From positions 1,860,001 to 1,924,000 of the forward strand of contig NZ_CP166730.1 in the NCBI RefSeq assembly GCF_041320665.1: a DNA stretch of 64,000 nucleotides, read 5' to 3'. Under the pieces are notes generated by a model, which was given only the letters and a program-made list of their open reading frames with translations, made no database searches and was not told the DNA's origin. This DNA comes from Comamonas sp. GB3 AK4-5. GTDB taxonomy: Bacteria; Pseudomonadota; Gammaproteobacteria; Burkholderiales; Burkholderiaceae_C. Below are positions 1 through 7,712 of this stretch, one piece after another. The translations under genes and the position numbers were made by a program. Positions within the stretch are counted from its first letter, which is position 1. Each line of letters starts with the position of its first letter.

Positions 1-1
1 C

Positions 2-427
2 GTCGGCATCGCAAATATCCGTAAGGGCGTTCGAGGGTACGTGCTGGTTGGTGTTGCTGATACGTCTGCTGACGCGCAACGAGTGTCCACGCTGTATGGG
101 GTCAGCCCAACACCCTTCGATAGATTCTTTATCACTGGCGTTGAGCATGAGGCGAAAGCGCTGGGTAAATCCCTTGATGATCTGTTCATGGAACTTACTA
201 CCAAGATCAAGACATCGGGGTTGTCGGAGCCTCTGCGCGACTACGTTGCGCGCAATGTGAAGTCGGTCAGGTATTACGACAAGACTATTTTTGTGTTTGA
301 AACTCACGCCCAGGATGAGCCCTCTAACTTTAATGGTGCATTTTTCGTTCGTCATGGCAACCAGCTTTCAGAGATTCCCACAGCGCAGTACGGAGAACTT
401 TTCAAGCGATTCCTCGCAGGCATGTAG
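2..427 (+). CDS. AlbA_2/Schlafen-like domain protein, C-terminal part (5' end outside window)
   Basis: The frame is open from base 2, so the gene starts left of the window; the GTG at 41 is internal and not a convincing start. The visible 141 or so residues begin with VGIANIRKGVRGYVLVGVAD, which resembles the glycine-rich strand-turn-strand of AlbA_2 (Schlafen-type) putative nucleic-acid-binding domains. A helical stretch (VEHEAKALGKSLDDLF) and a strand pair ending FFVRHGNQ follow, the latter like the RxGxxT segment of that family. The gene lies inside the element that ends at the tRNA-Lys remnant at 956-1005, so it is accessory cargo. Function unknown; such proteins occur in defence, regulatory and transposon-associated genes. 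The family call rests on reading motifs only. Confidence 0.6.
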   Translation, partial: VGIANIRKGVRGYVLVGVADTSADAQRVSTLYGVSPTPFDRFFITGVEHEAKALGKSLDDLFMELTTKIKTSGLSEPLRDYVARNVKSVRYYDKTIFVFETHAQDEPSNFNGAFFVRHGNQLSEIPTAQYGELFKRFLAGM

Positions 428-955
428 GTTTCGAACAGGGGGCATGCCAGCATGCGGTTTCGGAGCTGGCGGGAAGTAAGCTGGCTGGAGCCCCGCATAT
501 ATGCGAGTTCATAGCTTGCGGCCCAGCAATAGAGGCTGTGAAGGCGCAACTTCTGGTCGATCTGCGGCGGCTGTAGGTCTGTCCTAGAGTAGCTTGCAAC
601 CCGGGGGGTATGGGGAGGCTTCCCCATGCGCATTTTTTGTCGCGCAACGTGCCCAGTGCTTAGGGCGCAGCATCACCAGCGCGCCCGCCGTTGCCATGGT
701 CTTGGCGGTTGATGAGCCACTGGCGTGTCGCGGCGGCGGTGATCGCAAAGGAGTCGGCCGCGTAGCTCGTTGCACGCAGAGCAAGGCACTTGCTGCGCGC
801 CCTGTAAGACGGGCCCGCCGCAGGCGTTCTGAAAGAAGACCACCAGCGTCAACAAACTGTCGACGGGATAGCGGGATAATGCTTGCCTATTGCTGTTGTA
901 ATTCATACAAGTCATTGTTTTTGCTGGATATAGCGGCGTAATGCAGGTTTATCGC
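428..955. other. Gene-free end of the integrated element
   Basis: No reading frame here has a convincing start, ribosome binding site or recognisable protein. The only structure I can support is the hairpin at 610-627. The stretch lies between the last cargo gene and the attachment-site remnant, so it is probably the non-coding end of the element. Confidence 0.5.
610..638 (+). terminator. Rho-independent terminator-like hairpin
   Basis: A 7-bp perfect stem (610-616 with 621-627, loop GGCT) is followed after five bases by a run of six T. It could end transcription of the AlbA_2-like gene 180 bp upstream. Confidence 0.5.
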
Positions 956-1005
956 GCGGACTTTTAATCCGTTGGTCACGAGTTCGAATCTCGTAGGACC
1001 CACCA
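956..1005 (+). repeat. tRNA-Lys(UUU) 3' fragment: attachment-site (att) remnant
   Basis: The 50 bases match the 3' part of a tRNA-Lys gene: anticodon arm GCGGA-CTTTTAA-TCCGT with anticodon UUU, variable loop, T arm ACGAG-TTCGAAT-CTCGT, acceptor strand and encoded CCA. The bases to the left (about 900-955) do not provide a D arm or a 5' acceptor strand complementary to AGGACCC, so this is not a complete tRNA. Homology starts exactly at the anticodon stem, which fits a tyrosine integrase recombining at the anticodon loop. By analogy with known islands the intact tRNA-Lys and the integrase gene should lie to the left of the window. Confidence 0.8.
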
Positions 1006-1014
1006 AAGAATACA

Positions 1015-1047
1015 AGCGCTACAGCTACAAAAGCTGTAGCGCTTTTT
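1015..1047 (+). terminator. Strong terminator after the tRNA-Lys remnant
   Basis: A 12-bp perfect stem (1015-1026 with 1032-1043) around loop ACAAA is followed by a T run. It begins 9 bases after the CCA end, the usual place for a tRNA terminator, so it is probably the native tRNA-Lys terminator left on the chromosomal side of the junction. Confidence 0.8.
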
Positions 1048-1233
1048 TCGTTTTATTCCCGCGGCAGGAATCTTCTGCACTTGAGAGAAGGTCTTTTGCC
1101 AGAGTGGCGTGATCGCGGTGTGGGCCTGTGGTTTGGGTAGGCTGCCGTCTGCCTCTTTGTGCGGTGTGATGCGTGGGTGCGCAGGTTGAGTGTGGGTGCA
1201 TCCGTGCAGGCTTTTTGATGCAGCTGGCGGCAA

Positions 1234-1257
1234 GAAAAAACCGCCTCAATGGGCGGT
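1234..1257 (-). terminator. Terminator of the 47-aa gene
   Basis: On the minus strand, ACCGCC and GGCGGT (1252-1257 and 1240-1245) form a stem around a 6-base loop, followed by a run of T (A at 1234-1240 on the plus strand). It starts 23 bases after the stop codon of the small gene at 1280-1423. Confidence 0.75.
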
Positions 1258-1279
1258 CGGTCGTTTGGCGGTGGAATGC

Positions 1280-1423
1280 TCAGAAGGCATCTACGCTGTA
1301 TTCACCTTGTGGGGGCTCTTGGGCCAGCAGGTGTAGTACTTCCTCGGGTGAGCGAGGGGCGGGCATGGGGGTGTTGTCCTGCTGGGTAGCTTGGTACTGG
1401 ATGGCGGCGGAAAGAAAAGTCAT
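1280..1423 (-). CDS. Small hypothetical protein, 47 aa
   Basis: The ORF starts MTFLSAAIQYQATQQ and ends GEYSVDAF; the middle is proline/glutamine rich with SPEEVLHLLAQ, a likely short helix. I recognise no family. Support for a real gene is its context: AAAGGA lies at good Shine-Dalgarno distance before the ATG at 1423, and a clear intrinsic terminator follows the stop. No membrane segment or signal peptide is visible. It lies just outside the island junction, so it is probably chromosomal. Function unknown. Confidence 0.55.
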   Translation of the reverse strand: MTFLSAAIQYQATQQDNTPMPAPRSPEEVLHLLAQEPPQGEYSVDAF

Positions 1424-1768
1424 GGCTGATTCCTTTGAGTCGCGCGGCACGGATTGCCGTTGTGCTGTCTTTGTCTAACGTCTGAAGCGTTGAAGCCGTT
1501 GACTTCGCAATGCTCGGAGCGTCGAGGCAGTTGTTGAGCCTCGTTCCTGGCATTGCGTTGTTCTGTGGCAGGACCGGGTGAATACATGCATGTGCTTGGC
1601 AGAAATGTGTGTTGCAGCCCGCTGCCTGGATGCCAGTCATGGGGCGGGGTGCCGGGTGTGCTGCCCAGAAAAACAAAGCCCGCGCGGGGCTTGTGCCGGG
1701 CGGGCTGGAATGCCAATGGAGGAGAGGGGGAAGGCTTTGGGTGGCTCCTGACAGGCAAGGCTTTTTTG
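1424..1768. other. Gene-free stretch holding the adhesin terminator
   Basis: Between the 47-aa gene and the end of the fimbrial gene I see no supported ORF on either strand. It contains the minus-strand terminator at 1668-1706 and presumably the promoter of the 47-aa gene near 1430-1500, which I cannot pinpoint. Confidence 0.5.
1668..1706 (-). terminator. Terminator after the fimbrial adhesin gene
   Basis: On the minus strand AGCCCGC (1700-1706) pairs with GCGGGCT (1677-1683), with a further GC-rich pairing inside, followed by TTGTTTTT. It lies 63 bases after the adhesin stop codon. Confidence 0.65.
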
Positions 1769-2890
1769 CTAGTCGTACACAAAAGACACTGTGGTGGCTG
1801 CCTGCATATCGCCAGCCTTCACAGCACCTGCTTCCGCGTTGGGAAGCCGTACATATTGTGCAGTAATCGGTATGTAAAGATTACCCATGGCAACTGTCAC
1901 AGGGCCTTCTGTAATTGGCGGGCGTGATGGCAATGTAGAGCCAACAGGTGCTGGTCCAAACTGTATGGGTGTCTGGCTTTGGTCGTAATACAGGCGAACA
2001 CCAACAGATTGGTTGGACGAGTTTAGGTAGTTATTTGATGCAGAGGGTGATCGAGCATCGGTGAAATAGGCATTGATGACGGTGCCCTTTGGGCAGTTTC
2101 GGCCAATGAGCCGAAAATATAATTCTCCTGCTGTACCGCTGTTTCTGCTGCTTCCATACGCTGCGATTTGGGAGGCATTGATGGAATTCATTTTTGCGTT
2201 CAACGAAATATCAGCTGAGGCGCAGGTCGGTATTGCTGGCTCTGGTAACTCCGGAACATTCAGCTCATTGGTCACGGCAGTCATAAGATTGACGCCGCCT
2301 CCATAGCATTGTTGAGGGTCCAGTCCCGGTCTTGCCGTGGATGTGATTGCTATAACACGGTTTGAGTCGGTAATAATTAATTTCCCGCCCTTGTATTTGT
2401 CTTTGTCAATAATGACAATTTCGTAGTCATAGTAAAAAATAACTGAGAAACTGCTGCGTGCGGTGGCTTTGAAGATGTTCTGCCAGCTTATTTTTGTAAG
2501 AATTGCTCCTGGCGGATATTGCAGACTGACATTAATGCTGGAGGTCGTGTAATGACCGCCCCACTTCACTCTGACTCCGACCCCTGGGGTCTGTGGCATT
2601 GGCACTGCATCATAATCGTGGTTCAAAGCATTCAAGCCTCCAGCTGTAATAATTGGGGCATTCTGAGGTATTGGCATCGAGTAGGTAATACTGGCCCTTG
2701 TTGAACCTATAACCTGGCCATTTGTAAAACTACTGCCTGGAGGACTCATTTTCCAGCCGTTTGAGACCAGTGCTCCATTAGAAGAGCAGTAAGGCTGGGC
2801 ATGGGTATTGATGGAATGGAATGCCAAAATATTAAAAACAAATAAAAGGAAAATATATTTCAATATGAAGCGGTAATGATACTTGCTCAT
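1769..2890 (-). CDS. Fimbrial tip adhesin-like protein (orphan)
   Basis: 373 aa. A hydrophobic signal peptide (about residues 8-32, ending near NTHAQP) leads into an N-terminal receptor-like domain with YCSSNGALVSNGW. From about residue 215 comes a fimbrial pilin domain: TCASADISLNA at its start, the Cys of GRNCPKGT, and the pilus-type C-terminal end AGDMQAATTVSFVYD. This two-domain layout is that of chaperone-usher tip adhesins, which are exported to the cell surface. No chaperone, usher or major pilin gene is adjacent. The gene and its upstream 170 bp are clearly more AT rich than neighbours, suggesting transfer. ATG at 2890 is preceded by AAGG at good spacing. Pilin class and ligand cannot be told. 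Confidence 0.75.
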   Translation of the reverse strand: MSKYHYRFILKYIFLLFVFNILAFHSINTHAQPYCSSNGALVSNGWKMSPPGSSFTNGQVIGSTRASITYSMPIPQNAPIITAGGLNALNHDYDAVPMPQTPGVGVRVKWGGHYTTSSINVSLQYPPGAILTKISWQNIFKATARSSFSVIFYYDYEIVIIDKDKYKGGKLIITDSNRVIAITSTARPGLDPQQCYGGGVNLMTAVTNELNVPELPEPAIPTCASADISLNAKMNSINASQIAAYGSSRNSGTAGELYFRLIGRNCPKGTVINAYFTDARSPSASNNYLNSSNQSVGVRLYYDQSQTPIQFGPAPVGSTLPSRPPITEGPVTVAMGNLYIPITAQYVRLPNAEAGAVKAGDMQAATTVSFVYD

Positions 2891-3857
2891 GGCTACCTTA
2901 AAAATTTTGGAATGCAGTATTTTTATTTTATTTTACTGTAGGGTGTGAAAAAGTTTCTAGGATTATTCCTATAGTTTATGAAGGGAAGAATATAAGAAGA
3001 AATATTTTTAAAAATGTTTTATGCAAAGCGTCAAGCACTTTTCGCATAAAAAACCGCTATGAGGCAATGCAGCTTCGTCAGAAGCCGGCTGCTTTCAGAG
3101 GCGTGAGGAGCGGCTCAAGCCTGGGTGCATACCACTGGCGGGTTTGACGGTCACTTGATCTTGCAGCTTTCCGTGTTGTCCGTGCGCCTTGGCACCAGGC
3201 GGTCAAAGGCGGTCCTGGGTTGGTGTCTTGCCGCCGGAGCGGGGGCAAAGACCCGCTAACACAAGCCTTGATACGTCGTTGCTTCGTCTTGTTGTTCCTC
3301 CTCTGTACTGCCTGCGACTTCGCGACTCGTCTCAAACGCAAATCTTCGATTTGCTGGGGCGTGTGAGCGGCTCTCAAAGCTCTGCGAATCAGGATGAGGG
3401 GTCTGCCGGCTAAATCCGTGCAGTGCCCAGCTCACGGATCAGAGCCGGCCGATGCGCTGGCTGCAGTGCGGGGCGGGGAGTGCTGCGTTGCACAGGGTAT
3501 GGGCTTGTGGCCCTGTGGGGAATGGCCCTTGCCGCCCAGTGCTGCAACCATGATCGGCCATGGAGCTGCCCGGCTCGCGGGTCGAAATGGCCCTCTCTAT
3601 ACCAAAGCCAGCACCGTCTCAGCCCGTTTTTTTAAGGAAAAACTCAAAGACTTCCTTAGTCTCATAGGGAAAGCCTCCTACATTTGATGTGGGTAAATGT
3701 AAATAAGCTGTATTTTTGGTAAGTAGCGAAACGAAAGTTGTCGTTTTATAAAAAACAGCCCACAAACCTTTGACAGAGCTTGCTGAACCCTCATGCGTTT
3801 GCAGCTCTGCTACGGGTCGCACGGCAATTAGGCTCTGAATGAGGGCAGGGAACGCTT
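2891..3857. other. Gene-free stretch of 967 bp
   Basis: The first 170 bp are AT rich and probably hold the adhesin promoter on the minus strand. The remainder is GC rich with several overlapping frames, none with a ribosome binding site or recognisable product. The last 150 bp before 3858 are again AT richer and probably carry the chemoreceptor promoter (a TTGACA at 3769-3774 is the best -35 candidate, without a good -10). Confidence 0.45.
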
Positions 3858-5402
3858 ATGCGCAACAATCAGCCGGTTACCAATAATGAATACGTGATGG
3901 AGGACAACGCGACGTTGATGTCCACCACCGACCCGCAAAGCCATATCAGCTATGCCAACGCTGCATTCGTCAGTGCCAGCGGCTATACGCTGAAAGAGCT
4001 GCAGAGCCAACCGCACAACATCGTGCGCCACCCAGACATGCCGTCAGAGGCATTTGCAGACATGTGGGCCACGCTCAAAGCGGGTGAGCCCTGGAGTGCG
4101 TTGGTCAAAAATCGTCGAAAAAATGGTGATTTTTACTGGGTGCGCGCCAACGCCATCCCTATCGTGCGCAACGGTGTTGTGAAGGGCTATATGTCGGTGC
4201 GCACCAAGCCCAGCGCGCAAGAAACCCAGGCTGCCGGCGCACTGTACGCGGCCATGCAGGCGGGCAAGGCGAAGGGTAGACGCATTTACAAAGGCATCGT
4301 GGTGGGCAATGGGCTCGCCAAAATTTTCTCGGCCGGCAAGCTGATGTCGGTGCGCACACGCGTTCGCCTCAACATCGCGGGGCTGTGGCTGCCTGCCGTT
4401 GGCGCTGTGTTGGTGCTGGAGGGGGGCAGCGCAGAGGGATACAGTCTTGCGGGTGCGATCACCTGCATATTTGCCGCAGGCTGTGTGCTGTTGGAGAGGC
4501 AGTTTGCATACCCCATTGAACGCTTGCGCCAGCAAGCGCTGGATGTGGCCACCGGGAATAGCCGAGCCGCTCTGAATATCGACCGCGTGGATGAGATTGG
4601 AACAACCATGCGCACCATCAGCCAACTGGGCCTGATGTTTCGCTGGTTGATTGACGATGTCAGCCACCAGGTGCTGAATGTGCGCACTGCCGTGGAAGAA
4701 ATTGCAAGAGGAAACCTCGATTTAAGCGAACGCACGGAGCGTTCTGCCGCCAGCGTGCAGCAAACAGCGTCTTTTATGGAGCAAATGACCAGCACCGTCG
4801 AGAACAACACCGGCACCTCGGCGCAGGCTACGCAGTTGGCGCACAAATCGTCTGCCACCGCCAATCAGGGCGGGGAAGCCATGCACAAAGTCTCCGAAGT
4901 GATGGCGGAAATCTCCTCCAGCTCCCAGCGCATGCACGACATCATTGGCACCATCGACTCTATTGCATTCCAAACCAATATCCTGGCCCTGAATGCCGCC
5001 GTGGAGGCCGCGCGCGCAGGTGAACAAGGGCGCGGCTTTGCGGTGGTTGCGGCCGAAGTGCGAACCTTGGCGCAGCGTAGCGCGACCGCTGCCAAAGAAA
5101 TCAAAACACTGATTGGTGCTTGCGTGGGCAAGATTCAAAATGGCAGCAGCCTCGTGGCCAGCACGCAGGCGGAGATTGAATCCATCGTGCACCAGGTGCA
5201 GCAAGTTTCCAATTTGATCACCGAGATCAGCGCGGCCACGCGCGAGCAGCGGGATGGCATTTTGGAGGCCAGCCAATCCGTTGGCCAGATGGACTCCATC
5301 ACGCAGCAAAATGCGGCCCTGGTCGAGCAAAACACTGCCGCTGCACAAAGCCTGGAAAGCCAAACTCAGCGCCTGGTAGAGGCGGTCGGCGTATTTCACT
5401 GA
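3858..5402 (+). CDS. PAS-domain methyl-accepting chemotaxis protein (Aer-like)
   Basis: 514 aa. Residues about 10-120 form a PAS domain of the aerotaxis-receptor type, with the diagnostic NIVRHPDMP and [13 protein letters not shown]. Two hydrophobic segments follow near residues 175-215 ([15 protein letters not shown] and [17 protein letters not shown]) with little between them, so the protein is anchored in the membrane with the sensor in the cytoplasm, as in E. coli Aer. A HAMP-like linker and the signalling domain follow; the hairpin tip reads [20 protein letters not shown]. It should relay redox or oxygen state to CheA/CheW. It stands alone, without other che genes. ATG at 3858 follows AGGGAA. 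Confidence 0.88.
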   Translation: MRNNQPVTNNEYVMEDNATLMSTTDPQSHISYANAAFVSASGYTLKELQSQPHNIVRHPDMPSEAFADMWATLKAGEPWSALVKNRRKNGDFYWVRANAIPIVRNGVVKGYMSVRTKPSAQETQAAGALYAAMQAGKAKGRRIYKGIVVGNGLAKIFSAGKLMSVRTRVRLNIAGLWLPAVGAVLVLEGGSAEGYSLAGAITCIFAAGCVLLERQFAYPIERLRQQALDVATGNSRAALNIDRVDEIGTTMRTISQLGLMFRWLIDDVSHQVLNVRTAVEEIARGNLDLSERTERSAASVQQTASFMEQMTSTVENNTGTSAQATQLAHKSSATANQGGEAMHKVSEVMAEISSSSQRMHDIIGTIDSIAFQTNILALNAAVEAARAGEQGRGFAVVAAEVRTLAQRSATAAKEIKTLIGACVGKIQNGSSLVASTQAEIESIVHQVQQVSNLITEISAATREQRDGILEASQSVGQMDSITQQNAALVEQNTAAAQSLESQTQRLVEAVGVFH

Positions 5403-5477
5403 CCAGGTCTACGGCAACTGGTGAGCGGGCATCGCCGGCCACGCCTGGGTGGGATCGGGCCGGTCGCTCATGGACAG

Positions 5478-5501
5478 CAAAAAGCCCGCACTTGGCGGGC
5501 T
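5478..5501 (-). terminator. Terminator of the 52-aa gene
   Basis: On the minus strand AGCCCGC and GCGGGCT (5495-5501 and 5483-5489) enclose a 5-base loop and are followed by five T (A run at 5478-5482). It lies 46 bases beyond the stop of the small gene at 5547-5705. Confidence 0.75.
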
Positions 5502-5546
5502 TGGGAAAGCTAGGGGGCCTAGACAAGGCCCCGAGAGCGCGCGTGG

Positions 5547-5705
5547 TCAGCGCAGCAGGGGGCTGCGATGCAGTTGCTGCACGGTTCTGACACTGATCGC
5601 AGCCGCTTTCGGAAAGCGTTTCATGGCATCTTCAAGCGCCGCGCAGGTACTGGGAAACAGTGCCGTGTAATACGCACCTGCAACTTTGATGATGCATCGC
5701 CTCAT
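5547..5705 (-). CDS. Small basic hypothetical protein, 52 aa
   Basis: The ORF starts MRRCIIKVAGAYYTALF and continues CAALEDAMKRFPKAAAIS, ending HRSPLLR. It is basic, with an amphipathic central helix. I recognise no family. A strong Shine-Dalgarno (GAGGAGA) sits about six bases before the ATG at 5705, and a good intrinsic terminator follows, both suggesting a translated gene. A promoter should lie in the AT-richer stretch 5725-5780. Function unknown. Confidence 0.55.
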   Translation of the reverse strand: MRRCIIKVAGAYYTALFPSTCAALEDAMKRFPKAAAISVRTVQQLHRSPLLR

Positions 5706-5986
5706 GGGTGTCTCCTCGCACTCTGCCGTTAACCTACTGTTTATCGGCCAATCTGTATCAAACTGAAACAGAAAATTGTAACGGCGCGATGCTGTGGGAG
5801 CTGCGGGGTGCGTGAGGCTGGGTGGCGCGCAGCCATTGAGGAGGCAAAAGCCGGTGTTTTACGCGCAAGGCCCTTGCCCGACTGGAACAGAAGATGGTCG
5901 CCGTGTGAGCCCCGGCTTGGTTGCACTCAGTCAAGAGAGACGCTGACTTTCACGGCTTGCTGGCGGGCAACTGCCAGTCACACCAT

Positions 5987-6024
5987 CAGCAAAGGCCACG
6001 CAGGCTGCGTTGTGGCCTTTGCTG
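5987..6024. repeat. 13-bp perfect inverted repeat
   Basis: CAGCAAAGGCCAC at 5987-5999 is the exact reverse complement of 6012-6024, with a 12-base spacer. No T run follows on either strand, so it is not a classic terminator. Role unknown. Confidence 0.6.
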
Positions 6025-6524
6025 AAGGCCCTGCGTTCTTGTCGCAGGTCAATCGCTCGGGAGTGTACCTAGCGCGGCCCACATCTGCTCTCCACGGAGC
6101 ATAGGCAGAGGATGGTTGCAGCCAATTCCAGCCCTGTTGCGTGGAGGCTCAATCGCTTTGGAGATCCACGGCAGCGCTGCCCGCCGTAGCCTTGCCGGTC
6201 TGCAGCTTTGCCCGCAGCTTGCGTGTCCGCCCTGGTCGACCCGCAGTGGCTGGAATGGTGCCCATGCATGGTTTGGGCAGCAGGGTGTCGTGCCTGTTGC
6301 TGCCGCCGACGAGGATTGCCTGCAGGATGCTCTTGGCATCTACAGCGATGTGCCGCTTCAGATTCCCGTGGGCATCAGGCCGAGCAAGCCGCCTCAATGC
6401 TTGGCTGCAACGGGGTAAAATATCCACATAAACCTGCTGTAAGCCGTATGGATATTGGGTTGTGGTGTGAATTTTTCATCCCTGGGCTGCGCGCTGGAAT
6501 CTCGTGGGGCTCACCAAAAATTTC

Positions 6525-6560
6525 AAAGCCTGCTACTTCATTGGTGGCAGGCTTTTTGTT
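6525..6560 (+). terminator. Plus-strand terminator without an assigned gene
   Basis: AAAGCCTGC (6525-6533) pairs perfectly with GCAGGCTTT (6547-6555), followed by a T run and GTTTG. No plus-strand gene is seen upstream, which suggests a small RNA or a decayed tRNA gene ending near 6516. Confidence 0.65.
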
Positions 6561-6640
6561 TGAGGTCGCGGTGTGGTGCGGTGCGTCTGTGCTGCAAGCG
6601 CAGTAGGTGCGGGTCTGGCTGATGTTCAAAGGGAGTGAGG

Positions 6641-7588
6641 GTGTACAACACGCATGATCCTCGGGTGTTGCCGGTGCGTGGGGGCGTCAAGCCCAGTTGC
6701 GTGGTGCTGCCCTCGCAAGGGCAAGGCGTGGTGCTGGACTATCTGGTGCAGCGCCTGCCCCTGGTGGCGCGTGCGGACTGGTTGAGGCGCATGGCCCAGG
6801 GCGAGGTGGTGGATGAGCATGGTGTCTGCGTCGCGGCAGACACGCGATTCATGCCGGGTGTGCGCATCTACTACTACCGTGAGGTGGAGAGCGAGCCCGT
6901 CGTGCCTTTTGAGGCGCAGTTGCTCTACCAGGACGCCCATATCGTGGTGGCAGACAAGCCGCATTTTCTGCCGGTGACGCCGGGCGGCTGTTATTTGCAA
7001 AACACGTTGCTGGTGCGGCTGAAGCGGGAGCTGGGGCTGCCGGATTTGTCGCCCGTGCACCGCATAGACAGGGATACGGCGGGTGTGGTGCTGTTCTCGG
7101 TGCGGCGGGAAGACCGGGGCGCCTACCAGGCGCTTTTCCGCGACAGGCAGGTGCACAAAACCTATGAGGCGGTGGCGCCGTGGTCATCGCAGCTGCAGTT
7201 TCCGTATGTGCACAGCAGCCGGATGGAGCCCAGTGGCGATTTCATTCGCATGCATGAGGTGCCGGGTGCCGCAAACAGCAGCACGCGCATCGAGGTGCTG
7301 GAGCACAACGCGCAGTGGGGGCGCTATCGTTTGCACCCTGTCAGTGGCAAGCGCCATCAGCTGCGTGTGCATATGGCGGCGCTGGGCTTGGGGCTGTGGG
7401 GGGATGCGCTGTATCCCCAGGTCTGTGATGCGGAGGAGGGTGATTTCTCGCGCCCGCTGCAGCTGCTGGCGCGCCAACTGGAGTTTGTCGATCCGGTCAC
7501 CGGTGCGGAGCATTGCTTTGCAAGTCGCCGGCAATTGCGCGCTTTGCCTGCTGTGACTGGCACTGGGGTTATCGCGGGTGAAAAATAA
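6641..7588 (+). CDS. RluA-family pseudouridine synthase
   Basis: 315 aa. It isomerises uridine to pseudouridine in rRNA or tRNA. The catalytic motif PVHRIDRDTAGVVLFS (residues about 140) contains the conserved Asp of the HRxD motif. VVADKPHFLPVTPGG upstream and the later GKRHQLRVHMAALGLGLWGD are the other RluA-type motifs. No S4 domain is evident in the N-terminal 80 residues, although that part is of about the right size. Start chosen at GTG 6641, five bases after GGGAG; the in-frame GTG at 6635 has poorer spacing. The RNA target cannot be assigned. It is followed 50 bp later by tRNA-Gly. Confidence 0.85.
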   Translation: MYNTHDPRVLPVRGGVKPSCVVLPSQGQGVVLDYLVQRLPLVARADWLRRMAQGEVVDEHGVCVAADTRFMPGVRIYYYREVESEPVVPFEAQLLYQDAHIVVADKPHFLPVTPGGCYLQNTLLVRLKRELGLPDLSPVHRIDRDTAGVVLFSVRREDRGAYQALFRDRQVHKTYEAVAPWSSQLQFPYVHSSRMEPSGDFIRMHEVPGAANSSTRIEVLEHNAQWGRYRLHPVSGKRHQLRVHMAALGLGLWGDALYPQVCDAEEGDFSRPLQLLARQLEFVDPVTGAEHCFASRRQLRALPAVTGTGVIAGEK

Positions 7589-7622
7589 CGGGCGCAGCGG
7601 CAGGCGGGCTGCTGGCTGTGCC

Positions 7623-7628
7623 TATAAT
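7623..7628 (+). promoter_or_regulatory. -10 element of tRNA-Gly
   Basis: A perfect TATAAT ends 10 bases before the first base of the tRNA, the expected place for its promoter. The -35 region is not obvious. Confidence 0.55.
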
Positions 7629-7638
7629 TTGCGAGTTC

Positions 7639-7712
7639 GCGGGCGTCGTTCAATGGTAGGACTCTTGCTTCCCAAGCAAATAACGTGGGTTCGATTCCCA
7701 TCGCCCGCTCCA
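7639..7712 (+). tRNA. tRNA-Gly(CCC)
   Basis: Acceptor strands GCGGGCG (7639-7645) and CGCCCGC (7702-7708) pair fully. The anticodon loop TTCCCAA gives anticodon CCC, the T arm reads GTGGG-TTCGATT-CCCAT, and discriminator T is followed by encoded CCA. Decodes GGG codons. All arms of a complete tRNA are present. Confidence 0.95.

Larger units (their letters stand above)
5706..6640. other. Gene-free stretch of about 935 bp with hairpins
   Basis: No ORF here has a start signal or recognisable product. It holds a 13-bp perfect inverted repeat at 5987-6024 and a plus-strand terminator at 6525-6557. That terminator has no assignable gene upstream and is preceded by a sequence resembling a tRNA 3' end (6497-6516). 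Confidence 0.45.

Noticed and set aside
900..1005. Complete tRNA-Lys gene
   Set aside because: Only the part from the anticodon stem to CCA is present; upstream bases cannot form the D arm or acceptor 5' strand.
3061..3420. Possible coding gene in the gene-free stretch before the chemoreceptor
   Set aside because: Frames on both strands lack ribosome binding sites and resemble no family; composition does not favour any frame.
6440..6516. Functional tRNA ending at 6516
   Set aside because: The T-stem does not pair and no 5' acceptor strand (GAGCCCC) is found about 75 bases upstream.
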